Below, in pieces: positions 1-8,716 of a stretch of 64,000 nt of DNA. Both the position numbers and the translations under genes were made by a program. Below the pieces are notes generated by a model. The model made no database searches, was not told the DNA's origin, and saw only the letters and a program-made list of their open reading frames with translations. Origin of the DNA: Bradyrhizobium sp. 170 (GTDB lineage: Bacteria; Pseudomonadota; Alphaproteobacteria; Rhizobiales; Xanthobacteraceae); contig NZ_CP064703.1 of assembly GCF_023101085.1 (NCBI RefSeq), forward strand, positions 4,402,001 to 4,466,000, read 5' to 3'. Positions within the stretch are counted from its first letter, which is position 1; each line of letters begins with the position of its first letter.

Positions 1-12
1 TACGATCGGGCA

Positions 13-1011
13 TCACTCGATGGTCAAACCGGCCTTCTGGATCAGCGGCACCCAGCGATCGATTTCCGACTGGACGTAGTTGCGGAAGCCGGTTGGGGTA
101 TTGGCCGCGTCCTGCGGCATTTCCAGGCCGAGCGGGGCGAGGCGGGCGCGCAAGGTTGCGTCCTGGGTTGCCTTGCGGATCGAGGCGTTCAACCGCTGCA
201 CGATTGGTTGCGGCGTTCCCTTCGGCGCCAGGAATCCGAGCCAGACCGGGAAGTCGAGGCCATCGACGCCGAACTCGTTGGTGGAGGGCACCTCGGGCAG
301 GGTGGAAATCCGCGCCGACCGAAACACCGCCAGCGGCCGCACGGTTTTCGCCTGAATCTGGGCCAGCGCCGTGAGCGACACTTCGACCATGTAGTCGATC
401 TGGCCAGCGATGAGATCGTTCATCGCAGGACCCGTTCCCCGATAGGAGACCAGATTGATCTTGGTGCCGAGCCGTACGTTCAGCATGGCGGCGCCCATAT
501 GCGCCGACGAGCCGGGTCCGGCGGTGCCGGCGTTGAGCTTGGCTTCGTTGGCGCGGACATACTCCACGAATGCCTTGAAGTTATCAGGCGGAAGATCGCG
601 CTTGACGATCAGCAGCTGCGGAAGGTCGCCAAGCAGTCCGAGATGTTCGTAATCCGTGATCGGGTTGTAGCGCAGGTTCTTGTAGAGCCCGACACTCGAC
701 ACATGCGTGCCGGCCTGGCCGATCTGGATCGTATAGCCGTCAGGTGTCGCGCGCGCGGCCCTGGTTGAGCCGATCGTTCCGCCGGCTCCGGCGACGTTTT
801 CGATCACCAGCGTTTGCCCGAGATAACGCGAAAGGAATTCGGCATAGATGCGCGCGATCGCATCGGTTGGCCCGCCGGCGGCGAAGGGTACGATGACGGT
901 GATCGGTTTATCCGGATAGTTCGTTTGAGCGCGAAGAATGGACGGCAGCATGCAAAGTGCGCCTGCCAGGCCGAACGTGACTGCGCGGCGGTCAAGAATT
1001 CGAGACGCCAT
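13..1011 (-). CDS. Tripartite tricarboxylate transporter-type (Bug) periplasmic binding protein
   Basis: This 332-residue protein resembles the Bug/TctC family of periplasmic solute receptors, which capture carboxylates or aromatic acids. The N-terminus has a twin-arginine-like start (DRRAVTFGLAGA) and a signal cleavage region near LRAQ. The family phrases YPDKPITVIVPFAAGGPTD and GTIGSTRAARATPDGYT follow. The start was placed at 1011 because GGGAGGA lies just upstream; the frame stays open further upstream but without family similarity. It lies 34 bases after the lyase gene on the same strand and is probably co-transcribed. No TctA/TctB membrane subunits are visible, which is common for Bug proteins. 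The substrate is unknown. Confidence 0.85.
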   Translation of the reverse strand: MASRILDRRAVTFGLAGALCMLPSILRAQTNYPDKPITVIVPFAAGGPTDAIARIYAEFLSRYLGQTLVIENVAGAGGTIGSTRAARATPDGYTIQIGQAGTHVSSVGLYKNLRYNPITDYEHLGLLGDLPQLLIVKRDLPPDNFKAFVEYVRANEAKLNAGTAGPGSSAHMGAAMLNVRLGTKINLVSYRGTGPAMNDLIAGQIDYMVEVSLTALAQIQAKTVRPLAVFRSARISTLPEVPSTNEFGVDGLDFPVWLGFLAPKGTPQPIVQRLNASIRKATQDATLRARLAPLGLEMPQDAANTPTGFRNYVQSEIDRWVPLIQKAGLTIE

Positions 1012-1045
1012 GAATCGATCCTCCCAAGTGTTTATCGTTTTTCGC

Positions 1046-2404
1046 TTATCGTTTGATTTGACGGGCGAGCACGCGGTCCACCATCGCCCCGGCCGTTCCG
1101 AGATAGTTCGATGGTTCGCACAAGGCGGCGAGCCGATCGCGGGGCAGGGCGGATGCGATCGCCGGTCGCCGCAGCAACGCATCGAGGAGCGGCTCGCCAC
1201 GGGTGAACGCATCGCGGCACGCGGCATAGACCTCGTCATGCGCAAGCTGGCGGCCAAGCGCGGGCGCGAGCCCCATCATGACGGCTTCGGCCACGATCAG
1301 CCCGCGCGTGGAATCGAGGTTTCGCTTCATCGCGGCCTGATCGACGATCAGGCCGGAAAGCATGAATTGCGCCTGTGCCAGCGAGCCGGCCGTGAGAAGA
1401 CAGACCTGGGGCAATGCGTGCCATTCGCAATGCCAGGGCCCGGTGGCGCGCTCGAGATCCTGCACGATGCTGTCGAGCATCAGCGACGCGGCGTCGCGGG
1501 ACATCTTTGCGTTCGCCAGCAGAATTTCCGACGAGATCGGATTGCGCTTCTGCGGCATGGTCGAGGATGCGCCGCGATGCGAGGCGAAGGGTTCGAACAC
1601 CTCGCCGATCTCGGTTGCCATCAGGATCATGACGTCATAGCCGATCTTGCCGAGCGCGCCGCAGATCACCGCAAGCGTCTGGACGACCTCGACCAGTCCA
1701 TCGCGGGCGACGTGCCAGGTGATGTCAGGCTCGGCAAGACCGAGGACGCGCGCATAGGCGGCACGCACATCCAGTCCATGCGTGCCCAGTGAAGCCAGCG
1801 TTCCCGCAGCGCCACCGAGCTGCGCCTGAAGGGCGCGAGGCTTGGCCTGTTCTAGCCGGTCGGCCGAGCGCTGCAGCGCCGAGAGCCAGATCGCAGCCTT
1901 GTGCCCGAAGGTGATCGGCAGGGCCTGTTGAAGGTGGGTTCGCCCTGCCATCGGCGTATCGCGATGAAGGCGGGCGAGATCGGCAAGCGTGGCCATGACC
2001 TCGACGAGCTGGGCTTCGATCAGCGCCACCGCTTCGCGCAGTTGCAGCACCGTCGCCGTGTCCATGATGTCCTGGGTGGTCGCTCCCCAATGCACGTAGC
2101 GGCCGGCTTCCCCCAGTTGCTCCGAGAGCTGGCGCACCAGGCCGACGATGGGATAGCCGACGTTCTCGGTGTCGCGTTTCAACTGCTCGCTGTCGAGCGC
2201 GATCGCCGGGGCCTTTTGCGCGATCGCCTGTGCCGCCTCTTGCGGGATCACGCCGGCTTCGCCCTGGGCCACCGCAAGCGCCACTTCGGCCTGCACATAG
2301 GCCCTGAGCTGGGCTTCGTCGGAAAACACCGCGCGCATGGCCGGCGTCGAGAACACGTCGCGATAGAGGATGCTGTCGAAGATCGTGCTGGCCACCGCGG
2401 TCAT
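1046..2404 (-). CDS. Lyase of the fumarase/adenylosuccinate lyase superfamily, 3-carboxy-cis,cis-muconate cycloisomerase-like
   Basis: This 452-residue cytoplasmic enzyme belongs to the aspartase/fumarase superfamily. The signature loop SSTMPQKRNP is present, as are the conserved stretches HWGATTQDIMDTA and GRTHLQQALPITFG. The closest textbook relatives are PcaB (3-carboxymuconate cycloisomerase) and PurB. The catabolic context (binding protein downstream, GntR regulator divergent) favours a catabolic role over purine synthesis. The start at 2404 is supported by GGAGGAAA directly upstream; a longer open frame runs past it into the regulatory region. The substrate cannot be settled from sequence alone. 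Confidence 0.8.
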   Translation of the reverse strand: MTAVASTIFDSILYRDVFSTPAMRAVFSDEAQLRAYVQAEVALAVAQGEAGVIPQEAAQAIAQKAPAIALDSEQLKRDTENVGYPIVGLVRQLSEQLGEAGRYVHWGATTQDIMDTATVLQLREAVALIEAQLVEVMATLADLARLHRDTPMAGRTHLQQALPITFGHKAAIWLSALQRSADRLEQAKPRALQAQLGGAAGTLASLGTHGLDVRAAYARVLGLAEPDITWHVARDGLVEVVQTLAVICGALGKIGYDVMILMATEIGEVFEPFASHRGASSTMPQKRNPISSEILLANAKMSRDAASLMLDSIVQDLERATGPWHCEWHALPQVCLLTAGSLAQAQFMLSGLIVDQAAMKRNLDSTRGLIVAEAVMMGLAPALGRQLAHDEVYAACRDAFTRGEPLLDALLRRPAIASALPRDRLAALCEPSNYLGTAGAMVDRVLARQIKR

Positions 2405-2417
2405 TTCCTCCCTGTTA

Positions 2418-2457
2418 ATATGTACGGCCATATGATTGATACGTACAAATTTGTCAA
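2418..2457. promoter_or_regulatory. Divergent promoter/operator between the lyase and GntR genes
   Basis: An inverted repeat ATATG-N6-CATAT lies at 2418-2433. On the minus strand a good -35 box, TTGACA (2457-2452), is followed after 17 bases by CATATG (2434-2429), which would be the -10. The inverted repeat therefore overlaps the -10 region of the lyase promoter, a natural place for the divergently encoded GntR protein to repress. A second palindrome, TACGTA (2440-2445), sits in the spacer. The assignment to this regulator is inference from position. Confidence 0.5.
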
Positions 2458-2520
2458 GCGCAGGGTGCGGGTCCGTCGAAGCCGTGCTATGGGAGCGCCC
2501 CACGCCGAGAACCGTTCGAC

Positions 2521-3303
2521 ATGCCAATTTACGAGGATATCGCCCGCGATTTGCTGGAGGCGATCCACCGGGGCCAGTACCCCGTCGGCGGGCTGATACC
2601 GACCGAACTGGAGCTTGCCGCGCGCTACGATGTGAGCCGGCAGACCGTGCGGGCCGCGATGCGTCGGCTCACGGAGCTTGGGGCGGTTTCGCGCCGGAAG
2701 GGGTCCGGGACGCGGGTTGAGACGCGCGAACGTCCGCAAGAGAGTTTTCAGCAGACGCTCGGCTCATTGAGCGATCTCGTGGCTCTGGCTGCGGCGACGG
2801 ATCGCGACATCAGAAGCATCGACACCGTCGTGATGGATCGCAAGGCGGCGCGGCGCTTCGGCTGTCAGCCGGGGTCGCGCTGGCTGCGGATCGCCTATGT
2901 TCGAGCATCGACCAAGCCCAAGAGCCCGCCATTGGCCTGGGTCGATTGCTATGTCGAAGAAAGCTATGCAGATGCGGTGAGCGACATCAGGAAAGACCGC
3001 CGCCTGGTCTGCGACATGATTGCGGACAGTTACGGCGTGATCGCCTCCGAAGTGCACCAAACCGTCGCGGCGAGCGTGATTCCGAACGAGTTTGCCAAGG
3101 CGCTGGGGGCAGAGGCGGGGTCGCCCGCGCTCGAAGTCATCCGCCGATATCTGGACGCGCACGGCCGCCTGTTCGAAATCTCGGAAAGCATCCATCCCGC
3201 CGGCCGATACGTCGTGACGTCGGTGCTCAAGCGCGTCGCCAAGCCGGGGCCGGCAGACAGCCGTGCGCCGCGATCTTCCGGCAAGACGAGATCGCGTTCC
3301 TGA
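2521..3303 (+). CDS. GntR family regulator, HutC/UTRA subfamily
   Basis: This 260-residue transcription factor has an N-terminal winged helix (residues ~1-70). The recognition phrase is PTELELAARYDVSRQTVRAAMRRL, followed by a wing RKGSGTRV. A UTRA-type ligand-binding domain follows (~90-240; LRIAYVRA, HQTVAAS, PALEVIRRY). It is divergent from the lyase/Bug genes with 116 bases between starts, so it probably controls them in response to a pathway metabolite. The ligand is unknown. Confidence 0.85.
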   Translation: MPIYEDIARDLLEAIHRGQYPVGGLIPTELELAARYDVSRQTVRAAMRRLTELGAVSRRKGSGTRVETRERPQESFQQTLGSLSDLVALAAATDRDIRSIDTVVMDRKAARRFGCQPGSRWLRIAYVRASTKPKSPPLAWVDCYVEESYADAVSDIRKDRRLVCDMIADSYGVIASEVHQTVAASVIPNEFAKALGAEAGSPALEVIRRYLDAHGRLFEISESIHPAGRYVVTSVLKRVAKPGPADSRAPRSSGKTRSRS

Positions 3304-3323
3304 GGCGGGCGGAAGACGCAAAC

Positions 3324-3351
3324 GGCGAGCAGGGGGGCATCCCTGCTCGCC
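3324..3351. terminator. Perfect hairpin between convergent genes
   Basis: An 11-bp perfect stem (GGCGAGCAGGG / CCCTGCTCGCC) with a 6-base loop lies between the end of the GntR gene and the end of the small secreted-protein gene. Neither strand has a long T-run after the stem, so termination strength is uncertain. Confidence 0.5.
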
Positions 3352-3397
3352 AATACTGCGGTCTCTTGGAGGTTGGTCGGAACGAAAACTTTTGCCG

Positions 3398-3655
3398 TTA
3401 CGGGGTGCGGTCAGCGGTCACCAGGCGGGCTTCCTTCACCATCGACTTGGAGCCGGCCGAACGGAGGCAGGAAGCTTCGAAATTCGGCCAGGCCTGCTGC
3501 GAGCAGTCCTTGCCAACGGTGCGGATATCGAGGCGGTCACCCTTGGCAAGCGCCTGCGGAACACTGGCTTCGACCTGGGGGGCAAAGCCGGGCAATACGG
3601 TCAGCGCGGCGGCAATGAACGCAGCAGCAGCAATTGCGGAAAAAGCCTTGATCAT
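3398..3655 (-). CDS. Small secreted cysteine-containing protein
   Basis: This 85-residue protein has a clear signal peptide (residues ~1-30, MIKAFSAIAAAAFIAAALTV) and a short mature part with two Cys residues (KDCSQQAW, EASCLRSAG) that could form a disulfide. It resembles the many small periplasmic proteins of Bradyrhizobium, but I recognise no function. It stands alone, convergent with the GntR gene. Confidence 0.7.
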   Translation of the reverse strand: MIKAFSAIAAAAFIAAALTVLPGFAPQVEASVPQALAKGDRLDIRTVGKDCSQQAWPNFEASCLRSAGSKSMVKEARLVTADRTP

Positions 3656-3774
3656 GACGGTCCCCTGTCATGGGCCTTGGCGGCCCCGTCGTTTCGTTGG
3701 ATGGAGTTGTAGCCAGCGCAAGTTTCCGGCCGTCTTCGCCAACTCCGAAAATGGTTTCATCCGGGCCGAGTTTT

Positions 3775-3801
3775 GTTTCGTCGGCCAGTGGCGGACGAAA
3801 C
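3775..3801. promoter_or_regulatory. Inverted repeat upstream of coaD
   Basis: GTTTCGTC (3775-3782) and GACGAAAC (3794-3801) form a perfect 8-bp inverted repeat with an 11-base spacer in the 276-base intergenic region between the divergent small secreted-protein gene and coaD. It could be an operator or an RNA hairpin. Nothing else was recognised in this gap. Confidence 0.3.
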
Positions 3802-3931
3802 ATTTGCCGGCTCGCCCAGGGAGACGCTTGGGGCCCCGGACTGGTTCATTGGCCGATCCGAAATAAAAAGCCGCCTCGGCAGGGAACCGGGCCCGGCTTG
3901 CCGGGCCGCCCGGGGCGGGGTAGAGGGGGTT

Positions 3932-4429
3932 ATGCCCCGTATCGCGCTCTATCCCGGCTCATTCGATCCCGTCACCAACGGCCATCTGGACGTGGTGAGG
4001 CACGCCGTCACCCTTTGCGACCGCCTGATCGTCGCAGTGGCGCTTCATTCCAGTAAAAAGCCGTTGTTTTCGATCGAAGAACGCCTGGCCATGCTTCAGG
4101 AAGTATGTGGCCCCATCGCCCAGAAGGCTGGCTGCGCCTTTGAGTGTGCGACCTATGACAACCTTACTGTCACGGCGGCCCGGAAGGCGGGCGCGACCAT
4201 CATGATTCGCGGCCTGCGTGACGGCACCGATCTCGACTACGAGATGCAGCTCGCCGGCATGAACGAGGCCATGGCGCCCGACGTGCATACCGTATTCGTT
4301 CCGGCCTCGCCGGCGGTCCGCCCGATCACCGCCACACTGGTGCGCCAAATCGCTCAGATGGGTGGGGATTTCTCAGCTTTCGTGCCGTCATCGGTCGCAG
4401 CCCAGCTCAAGGCCAAATTCGCCAGCTAG
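3932..4429 (+). CDS. coaD: Phosphopantetheine adenylyltransferase
   Basis: This 165-residue enzyme of coenzyme A synthesis transfers AMP from ATP to 4'-phosphopantetheine to give dephospho-CoA. The nucleotidyltransferase motif [10 protein letters not shown] (T/HxGH type) is near the N-terminus, [14 protein letters not shown] lies mid-protein, and the C-terminal ATP-binding stretch reads [15 protein letters not shown]. The start at 3932 ([13 protein letters not shown]) fits the family; the open frame continues upstream without similarity. Two cyclophilin genes follow on the same strand. Confidence 0.96.
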   Translation: MPRIALYPGSFDPVTNGHLDVVRHAVTLCDRLIVAVALHSSKKPLFSIEERLAMLQEVCGPIAQKAGCAFECATYDNLTVTAARKAGATIMIRGLRDGTDLDYEMQLAGMNEAMAPDVHTVFVPASPAVRPITATLVRQIAQMGGDFSAFVPSSVAAQLKAKFAS

Positions 4430-4476
4430 CCGCCCCCGTCGGCGCTTTCTACCCGACCTCTTGATCCGGAGTTTTC

Positions 4477-5019
4477 ATGATCCGCATTCTCGCACTCGTC
4501 GCCGCGCTCGTCTGCGCGGTCCCCGCCATCGCCCAGCCGCTGCCGGCCAATCTCGACAAGGCGAATGCGATCGTGATCGACACCACCAAGGGCCGCATCG
4601 TGATCAAGCTGCGGAGCGACCTCGCGCCCCAACATGCCGAGCGCATCAAGCTCCTGGCGCGCGAGGGCTACTACAACAACGTGCCGTTCCATCGCGTGAT
4701 CGAGGGATTCATGGCGCAGACCGGCGACGGCAAGAATTTCAACGGCACCGGTGGTTCGAAACATCCGAACCTGCCGGCCGAATTCTCCAACGTGCCGTTC
4801 AAGCGCGGCATCGTCGGGATGGCCCGAACGAGCGATCCCAACTCGGCCAATTCGCAGTTCTTCATCATGTTCGCCGAAGGCGCGGCACTGAACGGCAAGT
4901 ACACCGTGATGGGCGAAGTGGTGTCGGGCATGGATGTGGTCGACAAGATCAAGCGCGGCGAACCCGTCGTCGATCCCGACAAGATGGTGAAGGTGCAGGT
5001 CGCATCCGACGTCAAGTGA
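4477..5019 (+). CDS. Periplasmic cyclophilin-type peptidyl-prolyl isomerase
   Basis: This 180-residue cyclophilin has an N-terminal signal peptide (MIRILALVAALVCAVPAIAQ) and so acts in the periplasm. Conserved cyclophilin phrases are FHRVIEGFMAQTGDG, RGIVGMARTSDPNSANSQFFI and YTVMGEVVSGMDVVDKIKRGE. It catalyses cis-trans isomerisation of prolyl bonds. It precedes a small secreted protein and a cytoplasmic paralogue, with gaps of a few bases or overlap, which suggests an operon. Confidence 0.93.
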   Translation: MIRILALVAALVCAVPAIAQPLPANLDKANAIVIDTTKGRIVIKLRSDLAPQHAERIKLLAREGYYNNVPFHRVIEGFMAQTGDGKNFNGTGGSKHPNLPAEFSNVPFKRGIVGMARTSDPNSANSQFFIMFAEGAALNGKYTVMGEVVSGMDVVDKIKRGEPVVDPDKMVKVQVASDVK

Positions 5020-5023
5020 GGCC

Positions 5024-5464
5024 ATGATTTCGGCGCGCCGCAAGCCATCCGTCTGGTTTGCCGCCGTTCTGTTGTGGCTTGTGCCGGCGGCGCACGTGTC
5101 GGCCCAGCCGGAGCAACTCGACACCATCAAGGACGTCTTTGCCAAACTGTATTCGTGCTGGCAGCCGCCGCCCGCTTCGCGCGCCAACCCGATGGACATC
5201 ACGGTTATTGTCAGTTTCAACCGCGAGGGCGCCATTCTTGGTCAACCAAGGATTACCTATGAATCCGCAAACGCTGGCGATAACGACCGGATTGCGTACC
5301 GAATTGCCGTCATGGAAACATTGCAACGCTGTGCGCCGTTGCCATTTACCGAGGGACTGGGCGGTGCGATTGCCGGCCGGCCTTTGGCTGTCACTTTCAG
5401 ATCCCGCAAACGTCCACCCAAACCTGAAGAGAAAAGAGCATGGCTGATACCGAAAATACTTTGA
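5024..5464 (+). CDS. Secreted protein with TonB-C-like region
   Basis: This 146-residue protein starts 4 bases after the periplasmic cyclophilin gene and ends 25 bases inside the next cyclophilin gene, so all three are probably translated from one mRNA. It has a signal peptide (residues ~1-28, ending VSAQ). The body (MDITVIVSFNREGAILGQPRITYESA ... ETLQRCAPLPF) has the look of the small TonB C-terminal fold seen in many alphaproteobacterial secreted proteins. Its function is unknown. Confidence 0.75.
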   Translation: MISARRKPSVWFAAVLLWLVPAAHVSAQPEQLDTIKDVFAKLYSCWQPPPASRANPMDITVIVSFNREGAILGQPRITYESANAGDNDRIAYRIAVMETLQRCAPLPFTEGLGGAIAGRPLAVTFRSRKRPPKPEEKRAWLIPKIL

Positions 5465-5904
5465 TTCTTGAAACCACCCAGGGCCCCGTCACCATCGAAA
5501 TGCGCCCCGATCTGGCGCCGGGCCATGTCGCCCGGATCAAGGAACTGGTGCGCGAGGGATTTTACGACGGTATCGTGTTCCATCGGGTGATCGAAGGCTT
5601 CATGGCACAGACCGGATGCCCGCACGGCACCGGCACCGGCGGTTCCGGCAAGAAGCTGAAGGCCGAATTCAACAAGGAACCGCATGTCCGCGGCACCACC
5701 TCGATGGCCCGCGCCGCGAGCCCGGATTCCGGCGACAGCCAGTTCTTCATCTGCTTCGACGACGCTTCCTTCCTCAACGGCCAGTACACAGTCTGGGGCA
5801 AGGTCACCTCGGGCATGGAGAACGTCGACAAGATCAAGCGCGGCGAGCCGGTACAGAACCCGGACAAGATCGTCAAGGCGCGGATGGCGCAGGACGCGGC
5901 TTAA
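5440..5904 (+). CDS. ppiB: Cytoplasmic cyclophilin-type peptidyl-prolyl isomerase
   Basis: This 154-residue cyclophilin has no signal peptide. Family phrases are VFHRVIEGFMAQTGCPHGTGTGGSG, RGTTSMARAASPDSGDSQFFICF and YTVWGKVTSGMENVDKIKRGEP. It starts inside the 3' end of the preceding gene (25-base overlap, different frame), which suggests translational coupling. Paralogous to the periplasmic cyclophilin at 4477-5019. Confidence 0.93.
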   Translation: MADTENTLILETTQGPVTIEMRPDLAPGHVARIKELVREGFYDGIVFHRVIEGFMAQTGCPHGTGTGGSGKKLKAEFNKEPHVRGTTSMARAASPDSGDSQFFICFDDASFLNGQYTVWGKVTSGMENVDKIKRGEPVQNPDKIVKARMAQDAA

Positions 5905-5990
5905 GCCGTAACGAACTCCAATGTCATGCCCTGCGAAGGCGGGGCATCCAGTACTCGCCAGCTTTCGCTATAAGAGAGGTCCGTGAGCAC

Positions 5991-6036
5991 TGGATCGCCG
6001 CCCCAGTGCGCAATTGCGCACAAGGCGGGCGATGAC
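5991..6036. repeat. Intergenic palindromic repeat, copy 1
   Basis: A hairpin element built around the perfect 16-base palindrome GTGCGCAATTGCGCAC (6006-6021), flanked by outer arms related to ATCGCC and GGGCGAT. The same element, inverted, lies at 20391-20437. It sits between ppiB and queA and overlaps no recognised gene. Confidence 0.75.
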
Positions 6037-6047
6037 GGCCTGGGCCG

Positions 6048-7124
6048 ATGCGCACCGATCTCTTCGACTTCGAACTCCCTGCCACGAGCATCGCGCTGCG
6101 GCCTGCAAGCCCGCGCGATTCTGCGCGCATGCTCGTGATGCAACCCGACGGCGTGCTGCATGACCGCACCGTCGCCGAGCTGCCGCATTGGCTGCAGCCC
6201 GGCGACCAGCTCGTCGTCAACGATACCAAGGTAATTTCCGCCCAGCTCAAAGGCCGACGCATCGGCCGCGAGACCGAGCCAAAGATCGAGGCGACGCTGA
6301 TCAAGCGCCTTGATGGCTCGCGCTGGCAGGCGCTGGTCAAGCCTGCGAAGAAGCTCGCGCCCGGCGACGTGGTTCGCTTCGGCAATGAAGGCAAGGTCTG
6401 CCTGCTCGGCCATCTCGACGCCGAGGTCGAGGCCAAGGGCGAGGAGGGCGAGATTACGTTGTCGTTCTCGTTTCATGGGCCGGCGCTGGATCAGGCCATC
6501 GCCGATCTCGGCACGCCGCCGCTGCCGCCCTACATCGCTTCCAAGCGCACGCCCGACGACCGCGATGCGGCCGACTACCAGACCATGTTCGCGGCGAACG
6601 AAGGCGCCGTTGCGGCGCCGACCGCGGGACTGCATTTCACGCCTGAGCTGGAAGCGGCGCTGCGCGGCCGCGGCGTCGAACTGCACCGGCTGACCTTGCA
6701 TGTCGGGGCAGGGACCTTCCTGCCGGTCAAGGTGGAGGAAACCTCTGAGCACAGGATGCACGCCGAGTGGGGTTCGATATCGGCCGATACCGCCAGCGCC
6801 CTGAACGCCGCGCGCGCCAAAGGCGGACGCATCGTAGCTGTCGGCACCACATCGCTGCGGCTATTGGAGAGCGCCACGACCGAAGACGGCACCATTCAGC
6901 CGTTCGACAGCGAGACCTCGATCTTCATCACGCCGGGCTATCGCTTTCGCGCGGTCGATATTCTCATGACCAATTTCCACCTGCCGCGCTCGACGCTGTT
7001 CATGCTGGTGTCGGCCTTCTCAGGGCTCGACGCGATGAAGCATGCCTATGCGCATGCGATTGCGGCGGGGTACCGGTTCTATTCCTACGGGGATGCCTGC
7101 CTGCTGTTTCGCGCGCGGGATTGA
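6048..7124 (+). CDS. queA: S-adenosylmethionine:tRNA ribosyltransferase-isomerase
   Basis: This 358-residue enzyme of queuosine synthesis transfers and isomerises the ribosyl part of SAM onto preQ1-modified tRNA. Family phrases include FDFELP near the start, [32 protein letters not shown] and [18 protein letters not shown]. The length is normal for QueA. The tgt gene, which inserts preQ1, is 7 kb away at 13988 rather than adjacent. Confidence 0.95.
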   Translation: MRTDLFDFELPATSIALRPASPRDSARMLVMQPDGVLHDRTVAELPHWLQPGDQLVVNDTKVISAQLKGRRIGRETEPKIEATLIKRLDGSRWQALVKPAKKLAPGDVVRFGNEGKVCLLGHLDAEVEAKGEEGEITLSFSFHGPALDQAIADLGTPPLPPYIASKRTPDDRDAADYQTMFAANEGAVAAPTAGLHFTPELEAALRGRGVELHRLTLHVGAGTFLPVKVEETSEHRMHAEWGSISADTASALNAARAKGGRIVAVGTTSLRLLESATTEDGTIQPFDSETSIFITPGYRFRAVDILMTNFHLPRSTLFMLVSAFSGLDAMKHAYAHAIAAGYRFYSYGDACLLFRARD

Positions 7125-7150
7125 GGCAAAAGCCGCGCCTCTTGATCTTG

Positions 7151-7177
7151 AAAAAAAGGCCCGCCAGTGCGGCGGGC
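7151..7177 (-). terminator. Hairpin after queA with T-run on the minus strand
   Basis: The stem GCCCGCC/GGCGGGC (7159-7165/7171-7177) with a 5-base loop is flanked by seven A residues on its left. Read on the minus strand this is a stem followed by TTTTTTT, a textbook intrinsic terminator for leftward transcription. On the plus strand it may weakly end queA transcription. No leftward gene immediately to the right was recognised. Confidence 0.5.
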
Positions 7178-7409
7178 AAAGGTTCAGGGAGGAAGCGCTC
7201 TGACAATAAAGCGCCACTATCTGTCTCTTCGATTCGGCTGTTACCGCCAAGATCGTATAACTACCGGCTTCCAAACATCCCGCGTGTGCTGTTGCACTGT
7301 TGCCACCATGCGGGTGCGCGGCGTGCGCCAGCGCTTTCGTGCCTCGACGGCGAGGTTCCAACGGTTCCTGCCGTCGGATAGGGGTGCGCGCAATCATCTG
7401 GAGAACTTC

Positions 7410-8711
7410 ATGAACATGTCGGGTATTTTTGCGCGCATCGTCGCGCTGATCGGTGCCGTCGCGCTCCTATGGCGCCGTTCGCAGGGATCTGCGCCTGCAC
7501 CGGCATGGGGCAACGCGCCGGCGATTCCGGAGGCAAAGCCGCAAGGCGCCATTCCGACGCTCAAGATGCCGACGGCCCAGGGCTGGGGCGACGGGCAAAA
7601 GCCGACCGCTGCACCCGGGCTCAAGGTCAACGCGTTTGCGACCGGCCTCGACCATCCGCGCTGGATCAACGTGCTGCCCAATGGCGACGTCCTCATTGCC
7701 GAGTCGAACCAGATCGCCGGACCGCCCAGGAACGTGTTTCATTATGCGATGCAGGCGACGATGCGGCGTGCCGCGGCGCTCGGCGTCAGCGCCGACCGCA
7801 TCACGTTGCTGCGGGATCGCGACGGTGACGGCGTTGCCGAAGGACGCGGGGTTTTCATGGAAGGTTTGAGCCAGCCGTTCGGCATGGCGCTGGTCGGCGA
7901 CACCTTCTATGTCGGAAACACCGACGGCGTCGTCGCCTTTCCATATGCCGCGGGCGCGGACCGCATCATCGCCGAGGGGCGCAAACTCGTCGCATTCAAG
8001 CCCGGCGGGCACTGGACGCGGAGCCTGCTGCCGAGCGCGGACGGCAAAAAACTCTATGCCGGCGTCGGCTCGCTCAGCAACATCGCCGAGGGCGGCATGG
8101 AGGTCGAGGAAGGCCGCGCCGCGATCTATGAGCTCGATCTGGCCGGGGGCACGAGCCGCATCTTCGCCAGCGGGCTGCGTAATGCCGTGGGCCTGGCATG
8201 GGAGCCCAACACAAGCGTGCTCTGGACCGTCGTCAACGAGCGCGATGGCCTCGGCGACGAGACGCCGCCGGACTACCTGACTTCAGTGCGCGACGGCGGC
8301 TTCTACGGCTGGCCCTATTGCTACTGGGGCCAGACGGTGGACGACCGCGTGCCGCAGGATCCGGCCATGGTCGCGAAGGCTATACAACCGGACTATGCAC
8401 TCGGCGGGCATACCGCGTCGCTGGGCCTGTGCTGGATGCCATCAGGCACGCTGCCGGGCTTTCCGGACGGCATGGTGATCGGTCAGCACGGCTCCTGGAA
8501 TCGCAGCACGCTGAGCGGCTACGCCGTCGTGTTCGTGCCGTTCGAGAACGGGCGCCCGTCGGGCCCGCCGCGGGATATTCTGACGGGGTTTCTCGCACCC
8601 GACGAGAAGGTCTCCTATGGCCGGCCGGTCGGCGTCACGCTCGGCCCCGACGGCTCACTGCTGGTGGCCGACGATGTCGGCAACGTAATCTGGCGCGTGA
8701 CGGGTGCGTAG
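7410..8711 (+). CDS. Secreted sorbosone dehydrogenase/PQQ-glucose dehydrogenase-like beta-propeller
   Basis: This 433-residue protein has an N-terminal hydrophobic anchor/signal (residues ~1-22, IFARIVALIGAVALLW) and a six-bladed propeller of the glucose/sorbosone dehydrogenase fold. Typical phrases are FATGLDHPRWINVLPNGDVLIAE, LRDRDGDGVAE, YAGVGSLSNIAE, ASGLRNAVGLAWEP and GQHGSWNRSTLSGYAVVFVPF. Such proteins oxidise sugars or aldoses in the periplasm, often with PQQ. The start at 7410 gives an intact signal. The 285-base gap upstream holds only the queA hairpin and no recognised promoter. Confidence 0.8.
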   Translation: MNMSGIFARIVALIGAVALLWRRSQGSAPAPAWGNAPAIPEAKPQGAIPTLKMPTAQGWGDGQKPTAAPGLKVNAFATGLDHPRWINVLPNGDVLIAESNQIAGPPRNVFHYAMQATMRRAAALGVSADRITLLRDRDGDGVAEGRGVFMEGLSQPFGMALVGDTFYVGNTDGVVAFPYAAGADRIIAEGRKLVAFKPGGHWTRSLLPSADGKKLYAGVGSLSNIAEGGMEVEEGRAAIYELDLAGGTSRIFASGLRNAVGLAWEPNTSVLWTVVNERDGLGDETPPDYLTSVRDGGFYGWPYCYWGQTVDDRVPQDPAMVAKAIQPDYALGGHTASLGLCWMPSGTLPGFPDGMVIGQHGSWNRSTLSGYAVVFVPFENGRPSGPPRDILTGFLAPDEKVSYGRPVGVTLGPDGSLLVADDVGNVIWRVTGA

Positions 8712-8716
8712 CTGCC

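Noticed and set aside
3740..3770. Similarity between this intergenic DNA and 31870-31905 (shared AAAATGGTTTCRTCCGG)
   Set aside because: The match is only about 18 bases and lies in different contexts; it could be chance or a small repeat. Not enough to call a family.
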